Positions 19,648-30,463 of a DNA stretch of 64,000 bases are shown in pieces (position 1 is the first letter of the stretch; the number at the start of each line of letters is the position of its first letter). The translations under genes were made by a program, and so were the position numbers. Below the pieces are notes generated by a model. That model saw only the letters and a list, made by a program, of their open reading frames with translations. It was not told the origin of the DNA and did not search any database. Source of the DNA: Hemileia vastatrix. Its lineage: Eukaryota > Basidiomycota > Pucciniomycetes > Pucciniales > Zaghouaniaceae. The stretch lies in NCBI GenBank assembly GCA_030280995.1, contig JASXTE010000012.1:7477001-7541000 (forward strand), in the 5' to 3' direction.

Positions 19648-20795
19648 TGTGGTAGCCTAAAGTTTAGTATGGCACCTAACTACCTAAATGGAGTTATTAC
19701 GGCGTGCAAGATTGGAGTTATTATTTTTTTTATAAAAGGGTTTTATTTAATTTATTTGAGTTTTGAATATGAAGAAATTGGTCAAGAGCAAATGCCTACG
19801 CAAAAACAATTTATTTTACAGAGAAAACTTATTTTTACGGTCTGAAGAAATTATAAGTATCAAGTCGAGTCACTCAAGAACCTTGGGAAATTTTCCCAGA
19901 ATTTTTACTATTTTACTTATATTTTTAAATGAATTTTAAAGTTTTATAAAATATTTATGTTTTTAAAAGTTACTTAACTTTGATGAATTTTCACGGGGTG
20001 ATTAGAGCTGCGCAGACTACGAAAATTAGTTAGGAATGTAAAGGTGAAGTGGCTCTATTATGTGTAATTTTTCTAGATTTTTTATTATAGTTTTAAAGGT
20101 TCTAATTGAGTCCGGACGGACTCCGTTTGGACTCCGCTTGGACTCCGTACGGACTCCGTACGGGCTCCGTACGAGCTCTGTACAGGCTCCGGATTGACTC
20201 TGGGTGAGCTCTGGAGGGGAAATTTAGGCACGTGACTAGGTATACTTAAGAGCCTCTCAGACTCGAAATTGGGCATCATCTTACAATCATCAAGATCATA
20301 CAGCTTAATCTTTAACCACCACACTCTCATTTTTTTTATTACTCAACAAATTAAATAAATTTGTAATACCCTTATAACTTTATATTTTATATAAAACATT
20401 TTAGAAATACTACTCAACAATTTAAAATCACACTTCATAAAGGGTATCTTTAGAAAGGTCTTCATCACTGGGACTTGATTATTGCTGTCTCATAAAAATT
20501 CAAATTATTATAAAAACATAAAAGTCAATCTTTTCAGATATTTCACTGGTACACCTTAATTGTTGTTATCAGTATTTCTTTCTCAACAGCCACTTTTATT
20601 TAAATCTCAATAAGCGTTAAATATTTTAGAGTTTCATTATTTTTATCAATCAGATCCAAGTAGACTGGTTAGCTTAGTGATTTAGAATTCCCATTTTGTT
20701 ATTTTTATTGGAAGGAAAGGGTTTTCAGCTAAATCCACATATCTCCTCCAGATTCTGCTTACAGCAAGGCGACTGTAAGAGTTTACCTTACCATA
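19648..20795 (+). repeat. 5' LTR of element B
   Basis: Matches 30464-31579 with few substitutions. The main difference is an 11-bp tandem repeat (GGACTCCGTAC-like, 20109-20200), about 32 bp longer here than in the 3' LTR. Confidence 0.9.
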
Positions 20796-20797
20796 GT

Positions 20798-20821
20798 TGG
20801 TGCCCAACATGGGGTTCGAAA
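20798..20821 (+). other. tRNA primer-binding site of element B
   Basis: TGGTGCCCAACATGGGGTTC onward, two bases after the LTR. Its complement reads as a tRNA 3' half: T-loop TTCGAAC, stem CCCAT, acceptor GTTGGGC, discriminator A, CCA. I cannot name the tRNA from sequence alone. B2 has a related, slightly longer site on the minus strand near 45640-45663. Confidence 0.85.
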
Positions 20822-20860
20822 TCTCTAGCTTTTTCTAGGACTTTTTTTTGGGTCAAGGAC

Positions 20861-20935
20861 TTTGTTATTAGCCTGCAAGAGGCTTATTCTTTGGAACTCT
20901 AATCGATCTTTGTTATTAGCCTGCAAAAGGCTTGT
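20861..20935 (+). repeat. Two hairpins in the element B leader
   Basis: ctttgttattAGCCTgcaagAGGCTta and a second copy with loop gcaaa lie 47 nt apart, between the PBS and gag. Stem AGCCT/AGGCT and the GCAA-containing loop recall the larger hairpin family in the 3' region. RNA packaging signals sit in this leader in other LTR elements. Confidence 0.6.
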
Positions 20936-20975
20936 TTATTTTAACGGTTTTTAATGCTTTTCTTTACTTATTGGG

Positions 20976-23582
20976 ATGTCTTCTGCTGTTGCTTCTGGAT
21001 CTTCTAACCCTCTTACTCCCTCAGTTAGAATTGTTTCTTGGGATGGCCCAAAGTTTGATGGGGAGGAGGTTAAATGGTTCATTAGCAGGTATGAAGCTGC
21101 TGCTGCTGTTGATGGTGCTTCTCATGTGGATATGGTGAAGCAAGTTAGATTTTTTATTGCTGATAGGGAGGTGGAAAAAGAGGTTATTGATATGCAGGCA
21201 TTTAAGGACAAGGATTGGGTTAAGCTTTCTAAAGCTATGGTTGATAGATGGGGTGTTAGGTTTACTATGATGGACCTCAATAAAATTGTTGGAGACTGGA
21301 AAGCAAAAGGTGGAGTTTCTTCTATGGCTGACTTCAAAAAGCTCTGTGTTCAGTTTGATGAAGTGGTGGAATATCTCATACTGGTGGACAAGTTAGTGCA
21401 TGAGAACCAGGCAAAAGATTTGTTTTGGTCAGCATGCAGCAGGGATATTCGAATGGACGTCTTGAAGGATCTTTCAAGAAAAGATTTGATGAAGGAACTG
21501 CCTAATGGTAAGCAGAAACTGCCGGCTCTGGAGGTTATCAAAGAGAACATTCAGGCCCATCTCAAGTTATTAGCATTGGACAAATATCAAGAGTCCTGCA
21601 CTCAATATGTTAGCAAGGTTAGCGAAGCTTTGGCCGAAAACAACAATATTATGGTCAAAGCCCAGGAGGCCAAGAAGGCACCAATTGGTATACCTGCTGC
21701 TAAAGTGGAGGGCAATGTAGATAATAAGATGCTCGATCACTTGGCCGATTTAATGAAACAATAAAAATTATTTGTTCAAGAGACACAGAAGGCTAACAAG
21801 GCCCCAATTTCTTCTTCGTTGACGTCAACTTCTTATCAGTCCAGAGGTTATGAACGTCAAAATTATAATGGCAATAATAATGGAAACCGCTTCCCAGGCA
21901 ATGGGAGAAATGGTGGTAATGGTGGTAATGGATATAGAGGTGGCTACAATGAGCCAAAGGTGTGCTCCTATTGTAATAGGAGGGGACACAGAGCAACAGT
22001 TTGTTTTGCTCTTGATAAGGATATGGATGCTGGGAAAGTTTTATTTGATGGTAAAGTTTATAAATTTCCTGATGGTTCATTCATCAAGCCCAGTGATGGA
22101 AAGTCTCCTTCTGATTTGGTCAGAAGAAGTTTAACAGCTGAAAGGAGAGCCAGATTTGAAGAGGTGACGGATGAAGATGTTAATTCCAAGGGTGGCAAAA
22201 ATGGTAAAGGTAATGGTGGTAAAGCTGACAAGGGCAAGGAGAAAGAGGTCAGTAAAGCCACATTTTCTACTTCTTTTGGAGGTTTAGAGCTGGCAACGGT
22301 TGCCCAAGTGGAGGGTAGTTGTATGGCCGGCGAATATGATGTTAATCCTGCTAGAAGAGCAGCTGCTACTAAGACGAAGAGTAGAATTCAAAGCCAACTG
22401 AGGGCTAATCCTGGAAAGGCCAATAACAAAGTGAACCCTTACTCTAAGGACAAAAATTCTAGTGCTCAAACTGCCGCCAACAAATTGAACCCTTACTCTA
22501 AGGACGAATTATATAAAATGCAGAAGGGGATTGCTGATATGGGGCCCCCTAGTTATGGCAAGTTTGATTTAAATGGTGAGCCTATGCCAGAGGATGATTC
22601 GGATTCTGAGGAGGACGTACCGTTGGCGTCTCTACCCAGACCAAGTTTTAGCAGTCCCATCCCAATGGAGGGTGTAAGAAGGACTAGCGATGGATCAGGA
22701 TTAGTGCAAGAAGCTGGTGACAGAGTTAGGGTTATAGAAAGTGAAGATGTTATAATGGGGGGTGAAGATGGCTCGGTTGGACCTCAAGAGGTATCCAGGG
22801 CCAAGGTTGTTAAATCAAATGTCCAGTATGAGCGGCCAGTAGTTTCTGGTCAAGCTAATGCGATGGACAAAGTTTTGAATAGGGTGAATCAACTGCAGAT
22901 TACCTTATCTTTGGGGGAGTTATTTACAATTAGTCCGGCACTTGCTGAAAAGCAAAAGAAGCATTTGACGAGGCGTCAGGTTTCCACTGGAGAGGTGGAA
23001 TATATTTGTGAAAATGCTGAAAAGTTTGGGGAAGATGTAGATACACATTTTTCCGCTCCCCTGGGTTACCTGGTGGTAACTCTTAACGGTAAAGAAGTAA
23101 AGGCCTTGGTCGATTCAGGGTCTCAAATTAATTTAATTTCATTGGAGCAAGCGATGAGTATAGGCTTGCCAATTAAAAGTGGAACTGGGGGAAACCTCAG
23201 AGGCATTGGAGGGCATGCAACAGAGCTGATGGGAACAGCTGAGCATGTCAGGTTAGGCATTGGTGGATCTGTTGGTAAGGTTCACTTTTATGTGGCCAGA
23301 GGAGCAGTAAAAACTGTTCTTGGTGGTCCTTTTTTGATGGATGTTGAGGCCAGGATAGGGTATCAAGCTGGCATGGGGATTAGTTTGGAAATCACTGGTG
23401 AAGATATGCGGAGGTTACATATGCAGTTAGCGCCTCCTGGAGATGAAGGTTGGGAAACACGGCCAGGGATTACTACTCTGTGCCAGTGTTGTGTTTGCAC
23501 CAAGAAGCGGCGTATAAAACAAACGGCTTCTGCTGAATTATGTTTGTTAGAAAGGGATGAATGCCCTCATTTTTTGGGGTAG
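20976..23582 (+). pseudogene. Gag-protease of element B (one premature stop)
   Basis: ATG at 20976, about 868 codons. N-terminal gag domain (VRIVSWDGPKFDGEEVKWF, then DRWGVRFTMMDLNKI and a Lys-rich helical part), Gly/Asn-rich linker, zinc knuckle CSYCNRRGHRATVC (about 21961-22002), an acidic/Ser region, then retropepsin with ALVDSGSQINLIS (Asp near 23110) and VLGGPFLMD. It ends with a Cys-rich CQCCVCTKKRR and ECPHFLG. An in-frame TAA at 21762-21764 splits it; B2 has Leu at this place. Pol is reached by -1 frameshifting just before the TAG at 23580. No frameshift separates gag from protease here, unlike element A. Confidence 0.9.
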
Positions 23583-23651
23583 CAGGGGCTGATCACTCTA
23601 ATGTTGTAATCTCTCCTCAGGATGAGATCCCGGATTGCAATAGGTCAGCTC
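23570..23651 (+). promoter_or_regulatory. -1 ribosomal frameshift site, gag-pro/pol of element B
   Basis: T_TTT_TTG at 23570-23576 is in register with the gag-pro frame, and its TAG stop follows at 23580. The -1 frame is pol. Nine nt downstream, 23586-23594 can pair with 23643-23651 (9 bp including two G-U), enclosing a smaller ATCTC/GAGAT hairpin. The diverged copy B2 keeps the T6-GGGG-TAG and seven pairs of the stem. The mechanism is inferred from these positions. Confidence 0.72.
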
Positions 23652-26600
23652 ACTTGGAGATAATTCAAGTGGATTCTCAATTATTTTCTGTTAATATTAC
23701 TTTGGAGTGCAAATACGTTTTGGACTTTTCTATATGTTTGTTGGATTTACCCTGTTTTTCTATTAAATTTAAAAATGGTGAAAAAGGCAAAATGGGCCAA
23801 ATTAGGTTGGATAAAAATTGGAAGGGTATGTTTCTGGGCCTCCAGAAAGAGGTTAAACTGCAAGTATCTCCTTCTATTATGGACCTCCAGCAAGAGGGTA
23901 AACTGCAAATATCACATCAAAATCCGATTAGAAATCTTAGTATAATTAAAAAACAAAAAAATAATTTATGTGAAAATGTTATTCTGGACCTCCAGCAAGA
24001 TGTTAAACTGCAAGTATCTCCTTCTATTCTGGACCTCCAGCAAGAGGGTAAACTGCAAAAATCTTATCAAAATCCAATAAAAAATCTCGGTATAATTAAA
24101 ACACAAAAAAATAATTTTTGTGAAAATTCAATTCCGGTCCTCCAGCAAGAGGTTAAACTGCCAACTTTCTTTACAGGTGATTTACTGTTGGATAAGGGAA
24201 GCAAAGGTGTTGGAAAATCTGTTTATAAATTAGACGAGGGAAAGGAGAAAAGGGTAAAATTTAAAAATGAAATAAAATATTTTTCTAATTTTTCTTATTC
24301 CAATTCTGACGATGAAGAAGATTCATTTGATGAAATTTTTAATGGCAAAACAAAATTAAATGATTTACCTCAAGCTTATTTAGATGTGGACGCAGCCAAA
24401 TATAAGAAAGTAGCAAATAAAGTTCGACCTATTAATGAACCGCTACCTGCCGAATTAAATCCACCCTTGAGAAGACCAAGGTTATCAAGAGATCCTTATG
24501 AAAGTCCCTTGGTAAGGAATCTGCCTGAATTTTCTGAGACGTCAAGAATCACTTTTGAGAGACTGGGTGTTGTTAATTTTGGACCTGATGGTTGGTTGTC
24601 TGGAGAAGAGAAGAAGTTGTTGTTGGATGTGATGGTCAAGCGAGAGAAGGCCATTGCTTTTGTAGAAGAGGAGAGGGGTGTGTTGAAGCATTCCTATGGG
24701 GAGCCTTACAAGATTCCTGTGGTATGTCATGAACCGTGGCAGCAGAAACCGATTCCTATTCCGGCTGCATTAAAAGAAGCCTATATTGAAGTTGTCAGAG
24801 AACGGATACGCACTGGACTGTATGAGCAATCAACGTCAAGTTATTCTAGTCCGGTATTTTGTATCAAGAAACCGAATGGCAAGCTTAGAGTTGTTCATGA
24901 TCTTAGGGAATTAAATAGGGTTACAATAAAGGATGCTGGGATACCGCCTAGTGCTGAGGATTTTGTTGAAGCGTTTGCAGGGAGAGTGTGTTATGGTTTG
25001 GGAGATATTATGGGTGGGTATGATGAGAGAGAGTTACATCCGGACTCAAGGCCTCTCACTACATTTGATACGCCACTAGGACGTTTACAGTTAACAAGAT
25101 TACCTCAAGGAGAAACAAATTTGGTTGCAGTTTATCAAGCTCAGATGGCTTGGATCCTTCAAGACAAAATTCCACAATATGCTGGAATCTTTATAGATGA
25201 TGGAGGAATTAAGGGACCAACAACCGACTATGATAACCAGGTGTTGGAAGAGAATCCCGGGATACGCAAATTCATTTGGGAGTTTGCAATTACATTAGAA
25301 AGAATCTTGTTTTGAATTGAAGAGGCTGGTTTAACTATTTCAGGTTCAAAATTTTCATGTTGTGTGCCAGCCTTAGAAATATTAGGCCATGTGGTATGTA
25401 GAGAGGGTAGGATTATGTCCAAGAAGAAAGTTAACAAAATTCAGTCCTGGCCAAGACCCAAGAATACGACCAAAGTTAGAGGGTTTTTAGGCGTTTGCGT
25501 ATATGTTAGAATGTTTATCAAGGACTTTTCTTCATTGGCAGCTCCATTGAGACGGTTAACAAGAAAGGATGCAGACTGGGAGTGGGATGAAGAGTGTGAG
25601 AAGGTGTTTGTGAAGTTGAAGGAGGTTGTAGGGAAGTATTTAGTCCTGCACAAGTTGGATTATGGAAAAGATGCTGGCAGAATTTATTTAGCAGTTGATT
25701 CAAGTCAGGTTGCAGCTGGGGCGGTTTTGTCTCAGATGGATAAAGCTGGTTACATCAGGCCAGTTAGGTATGAATCTGTAGTATTTAATGAGGTCGAATC
25801 AAGATATTCTCAACCAAAATTGGAATTATGTGGTGTGGCGAAAATACTGAAGAAACTTCAGCATATTTTGTGGGGGCAACATTTTGAGTTGCAAGTGGAT
25901 GCAAAATCGTTAATCCAGATGATTAATTCCCCAAGTTTACCGAATGCACCCATGACGAGATGGGTAGCTTTTATTCAACGTTTTTTGTTTGATTTAGTTC
26001 TTAAGCCTGGCAAAAATTTTACTATGCCAGATGGTTTATCAAGGAGACCACCCACTGAAGAAGATTCAGACTCAGAAGAGTTCGATGAAGATATACCTAT
26101 TATCAAAGCCAGCACTAAAGGAGCTGAAGACTTTCCATACCTCCCCCATGAGGTTAAACTGGCAGGATTATTGTGTTTAGATTATGGTGATGATGACCTC
26201 CACCAAGAGGATAAACTGGAAAATAGTTTTTATGTTAATAAAGGTGTTGGAAAAGGTGTAGATAAATTCGGTAGAAAGGAGGTAGAAGAAGATGTGGTGT
26301 ATGTAGAGGAAGATGGATTGGTAGTGTGGGATAGTAGTAAGCTAAGGAATGGTGTATATGTTGGAGAATTAGAGAATTTAAATAAAAAGGTGGATAAAGA
26401 GAAAGAGGTATTTTAAAATACGGATTATGAAGGATCCAAAGGTTCAGAAGAAAAATGTTGACATAGCTTGATTAAAGATTTATTTAGGGGTCAACGATTA
26501 TTGGCTCATTCATGTGCAGGTGATATTGGTGATAGAGAAGTCCCTATTGATGTTATATTAATCAATTTTCAAGATGAAGTCTGGGGTCAGACTGGTTTTT

Positions 26601-27948
26601 ATTTTTTTTTAGTCAAATATTTGTTGACTTTAGAGAGGCCAGAAGATTGTGAAGACGATGAATGGGTGGCTATCAAGAGGAATTCATCTACGTTTTACCT
26701 ATCTGGTCGACGTTTAATGAGGAGGAGGTATCCAAATCCTCAAGTAGTTATAACTCAACAGAAGGGGCAAGAATTAGTTTTGAAATCACTGCATGAAGAT
26801 CTTGGGCATAGAGGCGTTGGAGAAATGTTTAGAAGAATTTCTGATCGATTCTGGTGGCCTGGCATGAAGATGGCTGTTAAACAGTGGTTTCAGTCATGTG
26901 AAGAATGTCAAAGACAAAGTTATTTAAGGCCAAAAGAACCTGGACGCACAACCGGTGAATATACGCTCTTTGGGAGAGTTAGTTTAGATGCCGTTAATAT
27001 AAAAGAGGGACGGTATAAATATTTAATTGTGGCCAGAGATGATTTATCTGGTTGGGTAGAGGCAGCACCTCTTATTAATTTAATGTGGCAGAATGTTTGT
27101 TGAATAATTGGGTATATAGGTATGGGGTGATGAAGTTGGTGATGGTAGATGGAGGTCCTGAATTTGGGACAGAGTTTAAAGAGGCCGTATTGAAAGTTGG
27201 ATCAAAGGTTAGGGTAGCAACCCCATATTATACTGAAGCTGAAGGCATGGTTGAAAGAGGGCATCAAGTTATTAAGGATGCTTTAGTTAAAATGTGTGGG
27301 ACAAGTGCCGAAAAGTGGAGGCACTATTTACCTTTAGTTTTATTTGCTGATCAAATCACTGCCAAAAGGACGACCGGATTTTCACCTTATGAACTAGTTT
27401 TTGGACAGAAAGCAGTTTTACTGGTTGATTTAGAAGCAGAATCATATCTTGGAGTTGACTTGGACACGGTCAAAACTACTGATGAATTATTGTGTGCAAG
27501 AATGATGCAGCTAGAAAAGAAAGAAGAATATTTAGAAAAGGCATATTCGCGGATGATGAAGATCAGAAATCAATCAGTTAGATATTGGGATGAGCGGTTG
27601 GCACATTGATTAAGGAAGCCTTTGAACCCAGGTGATATGGTCCTGGTGTATAATAGGAGTTTGGAAAGTCAGTGGGGAAAGATGTTTGCAGATAGGTGGA
27701 ATGGACCGTATAAAGTTAAGGAGCAAGTTTCTGGAGGTTCATATGTGCTAGAAGAGTTGGATGGAGTAGTATTAAAGAAGAGGGTAGCGGCCAATCAAGT
27801 GAAACGGTTCTATCCTAGAGGCACCAGGAGTGCTGAAGTCTTCCTCCGCAATGAGGATAAACTATCATATCAACAAAATTTTATGGATTCTTCCGCAATG
27901 AGGATAAACTATGATATCGACGAAATTTTATGGATACCTCCGCAATGA
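23583..27948 (+). pseudogene. Pol of element B: RT-RNase H-integrase (four stops, one frameshift)
   Basis: The -1 frame is open from 23561. An unusual N-terminal stretch of about 200 residues contains repeated DLQQEGKLQ segments, encoded by the hairpin repeat. RT: PWQQKPIPIPAAL, SSPVFCIKKPNGKLRVVHDLREL and catalytic FIDDG (near 25190; Phe replaces the usual Tyr). RNase H: LAVDSSQVAAGAVL (near 25690). Integrase: HRGVGEMF...CEECQRQ finger, Asp near 26988, VMVDGGPEFG (27146), Glu in GMVERGH (27250), then a C-terminal GDMVLVYNRSLESQWG region. Stops are TGA 25313, TAA 26414, TGA 26459 and TGA 27607, with a 1-nt frameshift near 27085. No chromodomain was seen. Confidence 0.88.
23836..24160 (+). repeat. 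Hairpin-motif copies 1-5, inside the pol frame
   Basis: Five copies of CCTC-CAGNAA-GAGG followed by TTAAACTG (starts 23836, 23881, 23986, 24031, 24136). They lie in two larger duplicated blocks of about 150 bp and are translated as repeated DLQQEGKLQ-type peptides. Two further copies in pol lie at 26139-26162 and 26195-26219. Confidence 0.85.
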
Positions 27949-28005
27949 GGATAAACTATGATGTTTATAAAAATCTTATCAACCTCTGCAACAAGGATAA
28001 ACTAT
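27841..28005 (+). repeat. Hairpin-motif copies 8-11 at the end of pol
   Basis: Four copies, period 46-48 bp, of (T)CCTC-CGCAAT-GAGGA followed by TAAACT (starts 27841, 27888, 27936, 27981). The first three overlap the C-terminal codons of pol and the last lies past its stop. The fourth is degenerate in the stem. Confidence 0.85.
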
Positions 28006-29100
28006 CTTTTTTTTATCAAAAATACTTTACTGTCGTTACACTGCATATGGGCGACGAAACTGTGATGAAACTTAACAAAATGCAAGAAAACCTTCTTTGA
28101 AATTTTCAAAATTTAAAATTCTTAAAATATGGGTGAAGATAGTGTTGGAAAATTTTAAAAATTTATTGGAAGAAGTGTTCACAGGGGAACCTTCTTAATT
28201 TAAACATTGGAAAGTGTGGGGGTAATTGATGGGCTGGCTGCTCTATACACAATTACCCCATAATGTTCGTTTCCAAAATTTTCCCTGTTTCTAGTTGAAT
28301 CCTGGCTTTTTCTTTTAATTATAGGAATTCCACTAAGACTATAAACTGGAACAAATCAAGAGACACCGCTCTCAATGCCGGATTCAAGATTCTTTTTATT
28401 TTATTTTGATTTTGATTTTTTTATGTTAGATTGTGATTTCTTTTCTTTAATATATATTATGAATTATTGTAAAGGTGATGCTCCCTTGTGGTCTCTAATC
28501 ATTTTTATAAATTGGAGGGAGCCCACCCAGTGATCATCATTATAAAAATTATCTTCTAAAAACTTTCATTTATTTTCTTTCTTTTCAATTTCTCAAAATT
28601 GTGTAACCACATCAAGTTGCACTTGGATGTGGTTATGATGTCGAGGGTACGGCTCATCAAATGGCCGGGGGGCATCTTTTAAAAATTTTATTTTGAAATT
28701 TTTTATTATTATTACTTTTTTTATCTTTCTTTTCACATTTGTTTATCTTTCTTTAATAATTAAATTTTAACTTTTATTTCAAAACTATCTTTTCTAAAAT
28801 TTTTTATTTTAAATTAAAAACAAATTAAAATTAAAAAATAATAAAAATAAAATAAAATTAAAATTAAAAAATTAAAAATTAAAAAATAAAAATAAAATGA
28901 AATAAAAATAAATAAATAAATAAAAAATAAATAAATAAATAAAATAATAATAATAATAAAATAAAAAAATTAATTAATTAAATCAAAATTATTATTATAT
29001 TTCTTATTTTATTTTTCAGTCTTCATTCTTTTTAGTTTATTCATTTAGTTTAGACAGGAAACAGGGTCTAGGGGAACTCAATACCTATGGGATTTTACTT
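28006..29100. other. 3' non-coding region of element B
   Basis: No gene. Contains a 10-bp perfect hairpin at 28219-28259 (GGGGTAATTG/CAATTACCCC, loop 21 nt), one isolated hairpin-motif copy at 28326-28350, and a strongly A/T low-complexity tract at about 28680-28990 with AAATAAATAA runs. Confidence 0.7.
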
Positions 29101-29111
29101 CAAGACAGCTG

Positions 29112-29801
29112 TTAGTCCTCCAAGACTTTAAACTGGCTACTGTTCAAGACGTTCTTTAAGGTTTTTTATACGTATTTTGGATCTGTTAGTCCTCCAAGAC
29201 TTTAAACTGGCTACTGTTCAAGATGTTCTTTAAGGTTTTTTTTATATACGAATTTTGGAGCTGTTAGCCCTCCAAGACTTTAAACTGGCTAATTTTCAAG
29301 ACTATGGTTAAAATTTTTTTTGGATTTGTTAGGTCCACCAAGAACCTAAACTGGACTATTATCAAGCTGTTGGGTCCACCATGACCTTAAACTGGATTTA
29401 TTATCGATCAAATGTTTGGTCCACCATGACTTTAAACTGGTAGTTCATTCACTGTTTTAGTCCACTATGACTTTAAACTGGAAAATTAATATCTGCAGGA
29501 TAATTCAACATTCATTGGTCCACTATGGCCTTATACTGGATTACTTGTTGATCAAATGTTTGGTCCACTATTACATTAAACTGGATTATCAAGTTTATTC
29601 AATCTTTGGTCAAGCCTAGGCCTTACTTAGGAATATTTCAAGTTATTTATGCACTTAAAAGATCTTTGGTCCACCAAGACCATAAACTGGCAATCAATTA
29701 TATGTTTGGTCTACCAAAACTTTAAACTGGAATGTCAATCTTGTTTGGATAACTCAATTCAATCTTTTAATTTATCACTGTCCACTAAGACTCTAAACTG
29801 G
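29112..29801 (+). repeat. Hairpin-motif cluster, about 13 copies
   Basis: Copies start near 29112, 29186, 29263, 29331, 29372, 29417, 29458, 29517, 29561, 29606 (degenerate), 29667, 29707 and 29778. The form is AGTC-CTCCAA-GACT or GGTC-CACCAA/T-GACC, followed by TTAAACTGG. The stem sequence differs from the CCTC/GAGG type upstream but stays complementary, while the tail is constant. Spacing is irregular (40-75 bp). Confidence 0.9.
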
Positions 29802-30453
29802 TTATTCAATCATTTCTGGAATTGGGTGCTGATAAGCTTTAGGAGGTTAAAATTTTAGGTGGTGATGATGCTAAGGAAAGCATAATGGTTAATTAGGTGA
29901 AATTTGTGGCGCTTTAACATGGTCTAAAGTTAATATTATTATTGGAAGCCTGGAAAAAGTATTTTATGGGTTTGCTGTATAGCAAAGTTTGAAAATTGTG
30001 ATGAAGGAATCAGAAGTTAGGATGGTAGTTGGATTTTAGGGAATGATTTTTTTTAGTGCCTCAGTGTTAGGCCATTTTTGGTGTGAAGCTTGGAGGACCT
30101 TATGGCGAGATTGGAATCATAGAATTTGGCTCAGTGGGGGGCCCTATGAGATTGGAATCAGGAGTATTCGGCTCATTAGGAAGATCACTCTCTCAATGCT
30201 GTGACAAGAAGGAAAACTGGTATATGGGAGTCTGAAGGGATTCAAACCTTGCTCTCAGAAGTGGAATCATTACAAGATTTATTTTATTTTATGTTATATC
30301 AAGCCAGAGAAGAAGAAACAACATTTTTATTATAAAGAATTAAAAGAAGACCAGCTAAAACAAATTTATCAAATTATTTTATTAGAAAAGATAATTCTTT
30401 TGGAATCGCTCAACCACTTATGCAAAGTTTTAAGAATGGGGACATTCTCAATT
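29802..30453. other. Non-coding 3' part of element B
   Basis: No convincing reading frame. It includes a partly repeated gagattggaatca(t/g) segment near 30110 and 30150. Confidence 0.5.
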
Positions 30454-30463
30454 GGAGGGAGGA
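30454..30463 (+). other. Polypurine tract of element B
   Basis: GGAGGGAGGA directly precedes the 3' LTR (TGTGGTAG). It is the expected plus-strand primer and fixes the LTR start. Confidence 0.8.

Noticed and set aside
20798..20821. Possible tRNA gene (T-loop and acceptor sequence)
   Set aside because: Only the 3' half is present, as the complement, directly after an LTR, with encoded CCA; it is a primer-binding site.
29112..29801. Possible CRISPR array (repeats with unique spacers)
   Set aside because: Repeats vary in sequence, spacing is irregular, it lies in a eukaryotic retrotransposon and no cas genes exist; better explained by the stem-loop family.
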